Assembly: GCA_965221735.1 (NCBI GenBank)
Contig: OZ244910.1
Coordinates: forward strand, 2,542,001 to 2,606,000
Source of the DNA: UBA2991 sp965221735
GTDB taxonomy: Bacteria; Chloroflexota; Dehalococcoidia; Tepidiformales; Tepidiformaceae
Reading direction: 5' to 3'
Length of the DNA stretch: 64,000 nucleotides
Shown piece after piece: positions 1 to 8,274 of this stretch. The notes under the pieces were generated by a model that saw only the letters and a list, made by a program, of their open reading frames with translations, made no database searches and had not been told where the DNA came from. Position numbers and translations under genes: made by a program. Within the stretch, counting starts at the first letter, position 1, and every line of letters begins with the position of its first letter.

Positions 1-184
1 GCAGTTCCGCGAAGGTGGGGGCGTTCGCCTTCTCAATGTCGCGGAGGCGTTCGTACTCGTCGACCGCCAGCACCACAACGGCGGGCCGACCCCGGCGGGT
101 GACCCGCTGCGGATCGCCCGCCAGGGCGGCATCGACGACCGCGCTGAAGCGGTTCTTGGCGTCCTGGAGGGGCCAGTCTGTCAT
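1..184 (-). CDS. Phd/YefM-family antitoxin, partial (cut by window edge)
   Basis: The reverse strand from the ATG at 184 reads MTDWPLQDAKNRFSAVVDAA, followed by an RRGRPAVVVLAVDEYERL-type segment, and continues off the left edge. The order of a D-A-K-N-R-F helix, a G-R-P-A-V-V-V strand and a D-E-Y-E-R-L helix is the hallmark of Phd/YefM antitoxins, which form the DNA-binding N-terminal dimer and neutralise a RelE, Doc or PIN toxin. The toxin gene, if present, lies outside the window. The gene follows the mcc genes on the same strand but has its own AT-rich promoter (TATAAT at 219-214). The family call is firm; the partner is unknown. Confidence 0.85.
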   Translation of the reverse strand, partial: MTDWPLQDAKNRFSAVVDAALAGDPQRVTRRGRPAVVVLAVDEYERLRDIEKANAPTFAEL

Positions 185-240
185 GTCCGTAACCAGCTAG
201 CTTGTCTGTCTAGATTATACGGTCATTCCAGCTCGACCAA
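185..240 (-). promoter_or_regulatory. Promoter/operator region of the phd-type antitoxin
   Basis: On the minus strand a perfect TATAAT occupies 219-214. TTGGTC (240-235) lies 15 bases upstream and TGTTGG (242-237) 17 bases upstream as possible -35 boxes. Between the -10 and the ATG at 184 is a CTAG-(9 bases)-CTAG arrangement with a repeated TGTCTGTCT core, a plausible autoregulatory operator. The stretch is strikingly AT-rich for this genome. Confidence 0.55.
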
Positions 241-2109
241 CAGCGCGCCGGCCTCGACGACCTCGTCGGGGGCGACGTGGACGGCGCGAACCGTGCCCGC
301 GCCGGGCGCGGTGATGGCGTGCTCCATCTTCATCGCATCGAGGACGGCGACGATGTCGCCGTCGGCGACGGCGGCCCCTTCGCGCACGTTGACGGCGGCG
401 ACGCGACCGGCCAGGGGCGCGCGAATCTCGCCGGCAGGGCCCTCGCCCGCACGGGCGGCGGCAGACGTGGCGGGTGGCGCAACGAGACGCAGACGAGACT
501 CCCCAGTCGGGGTTTCGACAACGATCGCTCCGTCGTAGTCGAGAGTCGCGGTAGCCGTGGCCAGATCCGCAGCGTCCACGGGCTCGCCGTCAACGGTGGT
601 GGCGTCCCGACCGATTGAGACGGCGCGGGGTCCGGCACCGTCGTCGAGCCAGAGGGTGCGGGCGCCGGGCGCGAGCCAGGCGGCGCCGTCGAAGCCCCGG
701 CCCTCGCCCCCGGCGAGAAGCTGGGCAGCCGCGACGAGGGCGGCGGGGTGCGGGCGAGCGGCTTCGAGGAGGGCGGGGAGCTCACGCTCAAGCCACTGCA
801 CGCTCGCCTCGCCCGCGGCGAAGGAGGGGTCGGCGACGACGGCGCGGTGGAGGGGCAGGTTCGTGCGGAGACCCTGGACGGAGGCGCTGCCGAGCACGCC
901 GGCGGCGAGGCTCAACGCCTCGGGGCGGCGGGGGCCGCGGACGATGAGCTTGGCGACGAGCGAGTCGTACTCGCTGGGGACGGCATCGCCGGGCTCATAA
1001 CCCGTGTCGAGGCGGGCTCCGGGGGCGTCGAGTGCGGTGAGGCGGCCCGCGGCGGGGAGGAAGCCGGCCCAGGGGTCCTCAGCGTTGAGGCGGAACTCGA
1101 TCGCGTGGCCGTCGAAGCGCACGCCTTCCTGGCCGAAGGGAAGGGACTCACCGGCGGCGACGGCCATCTGGAGGGCCACGAGATCGAGGCCGGTGACGGC
1201 CTCGGTGACGGGGTGCTCGACCTGGAGGCGCGGATTCACCTCAAGGAAATAGAAAGGGCGTCGGCCGCCCTCGGGTTCGCCGACGAGGAACTCGACGGTG
1301 CCGGCGTTCACGTAGCCGGCGGCGCTCGTGAGTCGCAGGGCGGCGCTTGTGAGTTCGGCGCGAAGGGGCGCGTCGACCACAGGGCTGGGCGTCTCCTCCA
1401 CGAGCTTCTGGTGGCGGCGCTGCACGGAGCAATCGCGCTCACCAAGGTGGATCGCGTTCCCGTGCGCGTCGGCGAGCACCTGGACCTCGACGTGGTGGGC
1501 ATTCTCGACGTAGCGCTCGACGAAGAGGCGGTCGTCGCCGAAGGCGGCGGCGGTCTGGCGGCGGGCGGCTTCGATGGGGGGAGCGAGGTCGTCCGGCGTA
1601 GAGACAACGCGCATCCCGAGGCCGCCCCCTCCGCCCCGGGCCTTGAGCATGAGCGGGAAGCCAACCTTGCGGGCGGCCTCGGCAAGCTCGGCATCGGTCG
1701 CGCCCTCGGCGCCGGGGGCGACGGGCACGTCGTTGGCGACTGCGAGGTCGCGGGCGGCGACCTTGTCGCCGAGCAGGGTCAGCGTCTCGGGGGAGGGGCC
1801 GACGAAGACGAGGTTGGCATCCGCGCAGGCGCGGGCGAAGTCGGGGCGCTCGCTGAGGAGACCGTAGCCGGGGTGGACGGCCTCGCAGCCGGTGTCTTTC
1901 GCCGCGGCGATGACGGCATGGAGGTCGAGGTAGGTGTCGGCGGCGGCGTAGCCTTCAAGCAGCACGACCTCGTCGGCGAGACGGGCGGCGAGGCCGTGGC
2001 GGTCGGGCACGGAGGCGACGAGCACGGCACGCACGCCGAGCGTTCGCAGGGTGCGGATGATGCGCACGGCGATCTCGCCGCGATTCGCCACGAGGACGGC
2101 GTCGAACAC
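223..2109 (-). CDS. mccA: Methylcrotonyl-CoA carboxylase biotin-carboxylase/biotin-carrier (alpha) subunit
   Basis: This 628-aa protein has a biotin carboxylase N domain (residues ~1-112), an ATP-grasp domain with the glycine-rich ARGGGGGLGMR loop (~115-320), a biotin carboxylase C domain (~335-440) and a C-terminal biotinyl domain whose DAMKMEH motif puts the biotinylated lysine at K594. It would carboxylate its own biotin with ATP and bicarbonate for the beta subunit encoded at 3762-5372. The same architecture serves propionyl/acetyl-CoA carboxylases, but the MccB-type partner favours 3-methylcrotonyl-CoA in leucine breakdown. The start is GTG at 2109, with TACAAT only 6 bases upstream (2121-2116), so the mRNA may be leaderless even though the gene lies downstream of the decarboxylase. 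Confidence 0.9.
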   Translation of the reverse strand: MFDAVLVANRGEIAVRIIRTLRTLGVRAVLVASVPDRHGLAARLADEVVLLEGYAAADTYLDLHAVIAAAKDTGCEAVHPGYGLLSERPDFARACADANLVFVGPSPETLTLLGDKVAARDLAVANDVPVAPGAEGATDAELAEAARKVGFPLMLKARGGGGGLGMRVVSTPDDLAPPIEAARRQTAAAFGDDRLFVERYVENAHHVEVQVLADAHGNAIHLGERDCSVQRRHQKLVEETPSPVVDAPLRAELTSAALRLTSAAGYVNAGTVEFLVGEPEGGRRPFYFLEVNPRLQVEHPVTEAVTGLDLVALQMAVAAGESLPFGQEGVRFDGHAIEFRLNAEDPWAGFLPAAGRLTALDAPGARLDTGYEPGDAVPSEYDSLVAKLIVRGPRRPEALSLAAGVLGSASVQGLRTNLPLHRAVVADPSFAAGEASVQWLERELPALLEAARPHPAALVAAAQLLAGGEGRGFDGAAWLAPGARTLWLDDGAGPRAVSIGRDATTVDGEPVDAADLATATATLDYDGAIVVETPTGESRLRLVAPPATSAAARAGEGPAGEIRAPLAGRVAAVNVREGAAVADGDIVAVLDAMKMEHAITAPGAGTVRAVHVAPDEVVEAGALLVELE

Positions 2110-2145
2110 GGGGGCATTGTAGGGGCGGGGCCGGGATAGCCCGGG

Positions 2146-3660
2146 CTATTGCGCGAGGGCGTCCCTCTGCGAGAGCGCCTTCCTCCCGAAGCCCTCGACC
2201 GCTTCAAGGGTCTCGCGCACGTCGTCCCAGGTGGTGGTGTGGTTGATGATGCACATCCTGAGGGCGAACGTCCCGTGCAGCATCGTTGAGGACATGAAGG
2301 CAGGATCGTCCCAGAACATCTGCGCCAGCACGGTGCGGTTGACATCCTCCAGGGCCGCCTCATCGAGGAGGCCGCCGCCTGGATTGACGCGGAAGCACGC
2401 GATCCCGAGGACCGGAGCGCTGAGGGACTCGAGGACCGGACTGGCGTCGACGTAGTCGTGGGCGCGGGCGGCGAGCTCCATCCCGTTCTCGACGGCTTCG
2501 CGGAAGGCGTCCATGCCGAAGGTCTGGACGGACATCCAGACTTTCAGGGCGCGGGCGGAGCGGCTCAACTGCAGGCCGATGTCCGCGAAGTTGGGGTGAT
2601 CGGCTCCCCATACGGTGTCCTGGAGGATGTCGTGCGGCATGTGGAAGGCGTCGCTGAGCGTCTCCCGGTCCCTCACCAACAGGCATCCGGCCTCGTAGGG
2701 CTGGAAGAACCACTTGTGCGCATCAAGCCCGATCGAATCCGCCCGCTCGATGCCGTGCAGGAGCTGGCTGCCTCGCTCGGTCACGACCGCGAACCCGCCG
2801 TAGGCGGCATCCACGTGAAGCCACAGGCCTTCGCCTTCGCAGAAGTCCGCCAGGTCCTCGAGAGGGTCGATGGAGCCCGTGCTGGAGGTACCGGCATTGG
2901 CGCAGACCGCGATGGGGTTCAGCCCGGCAGCGCGGTCGGCGGCGACAGCATTGGAGAGCGCCTCCATGTCGAGTTGGAAGCTGCTGTCGCTCGGAATCTT
3001 GCGGATGTGTTCGCGGCGGATGCCGACGATCACGGCGGCGCGGGGGAGGGCGCTGTGGCTCTGGTCGCTCATGTAGACCGTGGATCGTTCGGGGTGCCCG
3101 GCGGCCTCGCGGGCTGCGACGAAGGCGTCGACGCTGGCGGCCGAGCCACCGCTGGTGAAGAGCCCGCCCGCCCCCTCGGGGTATCCGAGCCAGCGCCTGA
3201 ACCAGTCGATGACGACGAGCTCGACCTGGCTGGGGCCGCTCGCGACGAGCCACGTGCACTGGTTGAACAGGTAGCCCGCAGCGAGGAAGTCGGCGACGAC
3301 GCCGGGCCAGGTGGGCGAGGTGGGGATGAAACCGAAGAAGCGAGGGTGATCGAGGCGCGCGCTGAAGGGGAGCACGTCCCGCGCGAGCCTGTCCAGCACC
3401 TCGGAGGCGGGATTGGGGCCCTCGGGGGGATCCTCAACGAGGTGGGATTCGAGAACCTTCCGGAACTCGCCATCCCACGCCTGCTCGGAAGGGAGGCTCT
3501 CAATGCGGTCCACGACGAGGTCGAGGGCCTTGCGCCCGAGCTCGAGCATCTGCTCGTGCGACATCTGCAGTCCGTCGGTCAGCGAGCTTTCGACACTTGC
3601 CTCCCTTCCATCGTGGGAGGTGGAGGCAGCCGCCTTGCCGCTCTCCGGTCCTTCGGGCAT
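2146..3660 (-). CDS. PLP-dependent group II decarboxylase (aromatic-amino-acid type)
   Basis: A 504-aa fold-type I PLP enzyme of the aromatic-L-amino-acid/glutamate decarboxylase superfamily. HVDAAYGGF carries the PLP-pyridine aspartate, and GLDAHKWFFQPYEAG carries the Schiff-base lysine (K316). The start is ATG 3660, preceded by GGAGGAAGG at good spacing; an in-frame ATG further up would bury that ribosome site. The gene lies between mccB and mccA on the same strand. The amino-acid substrate cannot be read from sequence. Its position suggests work with branched-chain or aromatic amino acid turnover, but that is inference. Confidence 0.82.
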   Translation of the reverse strand: MPEGPESGKAAASTSHDGREASVESSLTDGLQMSHEQMLELGRKALDLVVDRIESLPSEQAWDGEFRKVLESHLVEDPPEGPNPASEVLDRLARDVLPFSARLDHPRFFGFIPTSPTWPGVVADFLAAGYLFNQCTWLVASGPSQVELVVIDWFRRWLGYPEGAGGLFTSGGSAASVDAFVAAREAAGHPERSTVYMSDQSHSALPRAAVIVGIRREHIRKIPSDSSFQLDMEALSNAVAADRAAGLNPIAVCANAGTSSTGSIDPLEDLADFCEGEGLWLHVDAAYGGFAVVTERGSQLLHGIERADSIGLDAHKWFFQPYEAGCLLVRDRETLSDAFHMPHDILQDTVWGADHPNFADIGLQLSRSARALKVWMSVQTFGMDAFREAVENGMELAARAHDYVDASPVLESLSAPVLGIACFRVNPGGGLLDEAALEDVNRTVLAQMFWDDPAFMSSTMLHGTFALRMCIINHTTTWDDVRETLEAVEGFGRKALSQRDALAQ

Positions 3661-3761
3661 CTGCCTTCCTCCAGCCGTCGCCTCCATCGCGAAACGGGCC
3701 GCGGGCGAGTCTAGCACGCAGGCGTTGCGCATCCCGGACGCTCGAGCCTTACGCTCGCGCC

Positions 3762-5372
3762 CTACATGCGAAAGACGCCCCAGTCGGTCTCGGGGATGGG
3801 GGCGTTGAGGGCGGCGGAGATGCCCATGGAGAGGACGCGGCGGGTGTCGAGGGGGTCGATGACACCGTCGTCCCAGAGGCGAGCGCTGCTGAAGTAGGGC
3901 GAGCCCTCGCGCTCGTAGGTTTCGAGCGTGGGGGCCATGAAGGCGCGCTGCTCCTCCTCGCTCAGCTGCTCGCCCCGGTCGAGGCGAACCTGGAGGAGAA
4001 CGTTGGCGGCCTGCTCGCCGCCCATGACGCTGATGCGCGCGTTGGGCCACATCCAGAGCTGGCGGGGCGAGTAGGCGCGCCCGGCCATGGCGTAGTTGCC
4101 GGCGCCGAAGCTGCCCCCGATGACGACGGTGAACTTGGGGACGGCGACGCTGGCGACGGCGGTCACCATCTTGGCGCCGTCGCGGGCGATGCCCGCGTTC
4201 TCGTACTGGCGGCCGACCATGAAGCCGGTGATGTTCTGGAGGAAGACGAGGGGCACGCGGCGCTGGCCGCAGAGCTCGACGAAGTGGGCGCCCTTGAGCG
4301 CGCTCTCGCCGAAGAGGATGCCGTTATTGGCGATGATCCCGACGGGGAAGCCGGTGATGCGGGCGAACCCGCAGACGAGGGTCGTGCCATAGCGCGCCTT
4401 GAACTCGTGGAAGCGGGAGCCGTCGACGAGGCGGGCGATCACCTCGCGCACGTCGTAGGTGCGGCCGTAGTCGGGCGGGACGGCGCCGTACAGCTCCTCG
4501 GGGTCGTGGAGAGGCGGGGCGGAGTCGGGCACGTCCCAGGGCGGGGACTTGGTGGCGGGGATGCTGGCGATGATGCTGCGGACGGTGCGCAGGCCGTCCT
4601 CGTCGTCCTCGGCGAAGTGGTCGGCGACGCCGCTGATGCGTGTGTGGACGTCGGCGCCGCCGAGCTCCTCGGCGGTCGTCTCCTCGCCGGTGGCGGCCTT
4701 CACGAGGGGCGGGCCGCCGAGGAAGATGGTGCCGGTGCCGCGGACGATGACGGTCTCGTCGCTCATGGCGGGGACGTAGGCGCCGCCGGCCGTGCAGGAT
4801 CCCATGACGGCGGCGACCTGGTAGATGCCCTTCGCGCTGAGGTTGGCCTGGTTGTAGAAGATGCGGCCGAAGTGGTCGCGGTCGGGGAAGACGTCGTGCT
4901 GGAGGGGGAGGAAGGCGCCGCCCGAGTCGACGAGGTAGATGCAGGCAAGGTGGTTCTGTTCGGCGATCTCCTGGGCTCGGAGGTGCTTGCGCACGGTAAG
5001 GGGGTAGTAGGAGCCGCCCTTCACGGTGGCGTCGTTGGCGATGATCACGCACTCCCGCCCGCTGACCCGCCCGATGCCGGTGACGATGCCAGCGGCGGGC
5101 ACGTCGTCGTCGTAGACGCCGTCGGCGGCGAGGGGGCTTAGCTCGAGGAAAGCGCCGTCGGGGTCGATGAGGCGCTGGATGCGCTCGCGGGCGAGGAGCT
5201 TGCCACGGGCGTGGTGGCGCTCGACGTAGCGCTCGCCGCCCGCCTGCTCGACGCGCGCAAGGCGGTCGCGGAGGTCGGCGACGAGGGCGAGATTAGCCTC
5301 GCGGTTCTCCCGGTAGCGATCGTCGAGGACGTCGACGCGGGTGGGGAGCAGGGGGAGGTCGTCGAGGGCCAT
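3762..5372 (-). CDS. mccB: Methylcrotonyl-CoA carboxylase carboxyltransferase (beta) subunit
   Basis: This 536-aa acyl-CoA carboxyltransferase transfers CO2 from carboxybiotin to 3-methylcrotonyl-CoA in leucine catabolism. Residues characteristic of MccB rather than PccB include VDSGGAFLPLQ, the FGRIFYNQANLS segment, MGSCTAGGAYVPAMSDE and the GPPLVKAATGE loop. The C-terminal half carries the second crotonase-like fold with GGSFGAGNYAMAGRAY. The start is ATG 5372 (MALDDLPLLP); no strong Shine-Dalgarno is seen. It is the first mcc gene of the minus-strand group, 47 bases after the TauE-type gene, and its biotin partner is at 223-2109. Confidence 0.92.
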   Translation of the reverse strand: MALDDLPLLPTRVDVLDDRYRENREANLALVADLRDRLARVEQAGGERYVERHHARGKLLARERIQRLIDPDGAFLELSPLAADGVYDDDVPAAGIVTGIGRVSGRECVIIANDATVKGGSYYPLTVRKHLRAQEIAEQNHLACIYLVDSGGAFLPLQHDVFPDRDHFGRIFYNQANLSAKGIYQVAAVMGSCTAGGAYVPAMSDETVIVRGTGTIFLGGPPLVKAATGEETTAEELGGADVHTRISGVADHFAEDDEDGLRTVRSIIASIPATKSPPWDVPDSAPPLHDPEELYGAVPPDYGRTYDVREVIARLVDGSRFHEFKARYGTTLVCGFARITGFPVGIIANNGILFGESALKGAHFVELCGQRRVPLVFLQNITGFMVGRQYENAGIARDGAKMVTAVASVAVPKFTVVIGGSFGAGNYAMAGRAYSPRQLWMWPNARISVMGGEQAANVLLQVRLDRGEQLSEEEQRAFMAPTLETYEREGSPYFSSARLWDDGVIDPLDTRRVLSMGISAALNAPIPETDWGVFRM

Positions 5373-5419
5373 GGGCGGAAGGGTACGCGGGGGAGGGGGC
5401 GCGGTGCGAGGGGCGCCCG

Positions 5420-6148
5420 CTAGCCGAGGAAGGCGGTGACGAGGGCCGTGACGGCGGTAGCGACGAGGAGGACGGTGACGAGGCGGCGGAACACGCGCTC
5501 GTTGACGCGCCCGGCGAAGACAGCGCCGACGGCAGTGCCGATGGCGACGCCGGGGATGGCGGCGCCCACGGAGAGGCCGATGTCGGCGTCGAGGCTGCCG
5601 GTGGCGGCGTAGAGCACGAGCGCGACGGCGCCTGTCGCCATGAGGAAGAACGAGCCGGTCGCGCGGAAGGGGTCGGGGGCGAGTTGCCGCGCCTGGAGGT
5701 AGAGGATGACGGGCGGGCCCGCGGCGCTGGTGCTCGTACGCAGGAAGCCGCCTGCGACGCCCGCGGCGGCGGCGATCGCGGTGTTGCCGCCGATGGTGAG
5801 GCCGCGGGCAAGGGCGAGCGTCCCGCTGAGCACGGCGAGGGCTATTAGCACCTGGATCACCGTCGGGTCGACGGCGAGGAGCACGAGCAGTCCCAGGGGC
5901 ATCCCGACGAAGGACGCGACGAAGAGGATGCCGACCGTGCGCCAGGCGACCGCGTGCCGCAGGCGCCAGACGACAGCGGTGGCGGAGAGCATGGCGAGGA
6001 TGTTGACGATGATGACGGTCTCCTCGGGGTCGATGAAGAGGACGAGGAGGGGGGCGAGGACGAGGGCGAAGCCGAAGCCGGCGACGTTCTGGGGGAGGGC
6101 GGCGACCGCGCCCAGCACGGAGATGAGGAGGAGGTCGAGGGGGCTCAC
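5420..6148 (-). CDS. TauE/SafE-family sulfite/organoanion exporter-like membrane protein
   Basis: A 242-aa protein made almost wholly of hydrophobic segments (about 7-8 helices). The N-terminal repeat has the family's QNVAGFGFALVLAPLL pattern and the second repeat has GGFLRTSTSAAGPPVILY, the paired G-F/P-P motifs of the TauE/SafE (DUF81) family. Members export sulfite, sulfonates or small organic anions across the cytoplasmic membrane. Here the gene leads the mcc group with short spacing, so it might move an acid related to that pathway, but the cargo is unknown. Confidence 0.8.
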   Translation of the reverse strand: MSPLDLLLISVLGAVAALPQNVAGFGFALVLAPLLVLFIDPEETVIIVNILAMLSATAVVWRLRHAVAWRTVGILFVASFVGMPLGLLVLLAVDPTVIQVLIALAVLSGTLALARGLTIGGNTAIAAAAGVAGGFLRTSTSAAGPPVILYLQARQLAPDPFRATGSFFLMATGAVALVLYAATGSLDADIGLSVGAAIPGVAIGTAVGAVFAGRVNERVFRRLVTVLLVATAVTALVTAFLG

Positions 6149-6201
6149 GGGGCGGCCCCGGCGCGGTTGACGGGGCGGCGGTGGGCGGGGAAGCTCCGCG
6201 C

Positions 6202-6882
6202 ATGGACGTCGCGAACGAGATCATGGTGCGGGGCATCGTGGTGGGGGTCTTCGCCGAGAACTGCTGGGTGGTGGGGAACCGCCGCACGGGCGAGGCGATC
6301 TGCATCGACCCGGGAGACCAGCCGGACGAGGTGCTGGCGCTGGCGAAGGACATGGGGGTGACGATCAAGGCGATCGCGAACTCGCATGCGCATGTCGACC
6401 ACATTCTGGGGGTTCGCGGGGTACAGGCGGCGACGGGCGCATCGTTCCTGCTGCACGAGAGCGACCTCGACCTGTTGCGGAACGGGTGGCAGGGGGCGGC
6501 TTCGAGCTTCGGCATCGACGAGTCGCAAGCGCCGCCGGACCCGAACGCCTTCGTCACGAACGGGGACGACGTAGAGGTGGCGGGGCTGAAGCTGAAGGCG
6601 ATCGCGACGCCCGGCCACACGCCGGGGAGCATGAGCTACTACGCCAACGGCCTGCTCTTCAGCGGGGACACCCTGTTCCGGGGGTCGATCGGGCGGACGG
6701 ACCTGCCGGGCGGCGACTTCGACGAGGAGATGCGGAGCATCACGAACGAGCTGCTGACGCTGCCGGAGGAGACGATCGTGCTGCCGGGCCACATGCAGGA
6801 GACGACCGTGGCGTTCGAGCGGGACCACAACCCGTTCGTGCAGGACTGGCTGCGGCGGCAGCGGGAGGCGGCGGGGGAGTAG
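6202..6882 (+). CDS. MBL-fold metallo-hydrolase (glyoxalase II-like)
   Basis: A 226-aa metallo-beta-lactamase-fold protein. The metal motif SHAHVDH (H62, H64, D66, H67) is followed by TPGHTPGS, the SGDTLF aspartate and a C-terminal LPGHM histidine, so the binuclear metal site is complete. The short length and layout match hydroxyacylglutathione-hydrolase-like thioesterases rather than antibiotic beta-lactamases. ATG 6202 is preferred over GTG 6181 because GGGGAAG sits 8 bases upstream. It is divergent from the TauE gene across a 53-base gap and precedes glnA. The physiological thioester is unknown. Confidence 0.83.
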   Translation: MDVANEIMVRGIVVGVFAENCWVVGNRRTGEAICIDPGDQPDEVLALAKDMGVTIKAIANSHAHVDHILGVRGVQAATGASFLLHESDLDLLRNGWQGAASSFGIDESQAPPDPNAFVTNGDDVEVAGLKLKAIATPGHTPGSMSYYANGLLFSGDTLFRGSIGRTDLPGGDFDEEMRSITNELLTLPEETIVLPGHMQETTVAFERDHNPFVQDWLRRQREAAGE

Positions 6883-6951
6883 CGCTCCGCAACCTGCCTG
6901 TAACATCGGACGGGTAGGGTGGGTGCGCGGAACCGTCCGCGGGACGAGGCG

Positions 6952-8274
6952 ATGAACGAGTCGGCGAGCTATGTGATCTCGGCGTGCCGCGAGAACGACG
7001 TGAAGTTCGTGCGGCTGTGGTTCACGGACATCGTGGGGACGCTGAAGAGCTTCCAGATCACGGTCGGGGAGCTTGAGAACGCGCTCGAAGAGGGGATGGG
7101 GTTCGACGGCTCGAGCATCGAGGGGTTCGCCCGCATCGACGAGTCGGACATGCTGGCGCGGCCGGACCCGGCAACGTTCCAGCTGGTGCCGTGGCGTCCG
7201 CGCGAGCAGGGCGTGGCGCGCATGTTCTGCGACATCTACCGGCCCGACGGGGAGCCGTTCGAGGGCGATCCGCGCTGGGTGCTTCGCCGCCAGTTGGAGC
7301 GCGCGAAGGCGCTCGGCTACACGTTCTACGTGAGCCCCGAGCTCGAGTACTTCTACTTCGAGGACCAGGAGAGCACGGTCCCGCTGGACAAGGGCGGGTA
7401 CTTCGACCAGATCGCGGACAAGGGGTCGGACCTGCGCCGGGACACGGTGCTGACGCTGAGCGCGATGGGGATCGAGGTGGAGTCGAGCCATCACGAGGTG
7501 GCTCCCAGCCAGCACGAGATCGCGCTGCGCTACACGGATGCGCTGACGATGGCGGACAACGCCATGACCTATCGCGCGGTGGTGAAGGAGATCGCGGCGT
7601 CGAACGACGTGTACGCGACGTTCATGCCGAAGCCGCTGGAGGACGAGAACGGCAGCGGGATGCACGTGCACCAGTCGCTGTTCAAGGGCGAGCGGAACGC
7701 GTTCTTCGACGAGGAAGACGTGTACCACCTGAGCGCGCTGGCGAAGGGGTACGTGGCGGGGCTGCTGGCGCACGCGCGAGCCATGACGCTCGTGACGAAC
7801 CAGTGGGTGAACAGCTACAAGCGGCTGCAGCCGGGCTTCGAGGCGCCGGTGTACCTGAGCTGGGCGCGGCGGAACCGCAGCGACCTCGTGCGCATCCCCG
7901 AGTACTCACCGGGTGACGAGGTGCATACGCGCATCGAGTACCGCTCGCCGGACCCGGCGTGCAACCCGTACCTGGCCTTCGCGGTGATGCTGGCGGCGGG
8001 ACTCGACGGCATCGAGCAGGAACGGGCGCTGCCGCCTCCGGTGGAGGAGAACGTGTTCGAGATGTCGGACGGGGAGCGCGCCGAGTTGGGAATCGCGACG
8101 CTTCCGGGGAACCTGCGGGAGGCGATCGACGCGGCCGCCGAGTCGAAGCTGCTGCGGGAGGCGCTGGGCGAGCACGTGTTCGAGACGCTGCTGAAGAACA
8201 AGCGCATCGAATGGGAGCGCTACCAGCGCCACGTCTCGGACTTCGAGCTGTCGGAGTACCTGCCGCTGCTCTAG
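6952..8274 (+). CDS. glnA: Type I glutamine synthetase (GSI-alpha)
   Basis: A 440-aa glutamine synthetase that makes glutamine from glutamate, ammonia and ATP in the cytoplasm. It has the FDGSSIEGF beta-grasp motif, the metal/substrate loop in SPELEYFYF, HHEVAPSQHEI, the ATP segment FMPKP..NGSGMHVH, and NSYKRLQPGFEAP. The length and the C-terminus LGEHVFETLLKNKR, with no adenylylatable tyrosine segment, place it in the alpha class, which is normally not controlled by GlnE. The start ATG 6952 is preceded closely by GACGAGG. It ends tail-to-tail with sucC, sharing the four bases CTAG at 8271-8274. Confidence 0.95.
   Translation: MNESASYVISACRENDVKFVRLWFTDIVGTLKSFQITVGELENALEEGMGFDGSSIEGFARIDESDMLARPDPATFQLVPWRPREQGVARMFCDIYRPDGEPFEGDPRWVLRRQLERAKALGYTFYVSPELEYFYFEDQESTVPLDKGGYFDQIADKGSDLRRDTVLTLSAMGIEVESSHHEVAPSQHEIALRYTDALTMADNAMTYRAVVKEIAASNDVYATFMPKPLEDENGSGMHVHQSLFKGERNAFFDEEDVYHLSALAKGYVAGLLAHARAMTLVTNQWVNSYKRLQPGFEAPVYLSWARRNRSDLVRIPEYSPGDEVHTRIEYRSPDPACNPYLAFAVMLAAGLDGIEQERALPPPVEENVFEMSDGERAELGIATLPGNLREAIDAAAESKLLREALGEHVFETLLKNKRIEWERYQRHVSDFELSEYLPLL

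Noticed and set aside
748..2139. 463-codon plus-strand open frame opposite mccA
   Set aside because: Antisense to a full biotin carboxylase, with Gly/Glu/Ala-rich low-complexity translation and no ribosome site.
6202..6882. MBL-fold protein as a metallo-beta-lactamase
   Set aside because: Short size and glyoxalase II-like motifs indicate a thioesterase-type hydrolase.
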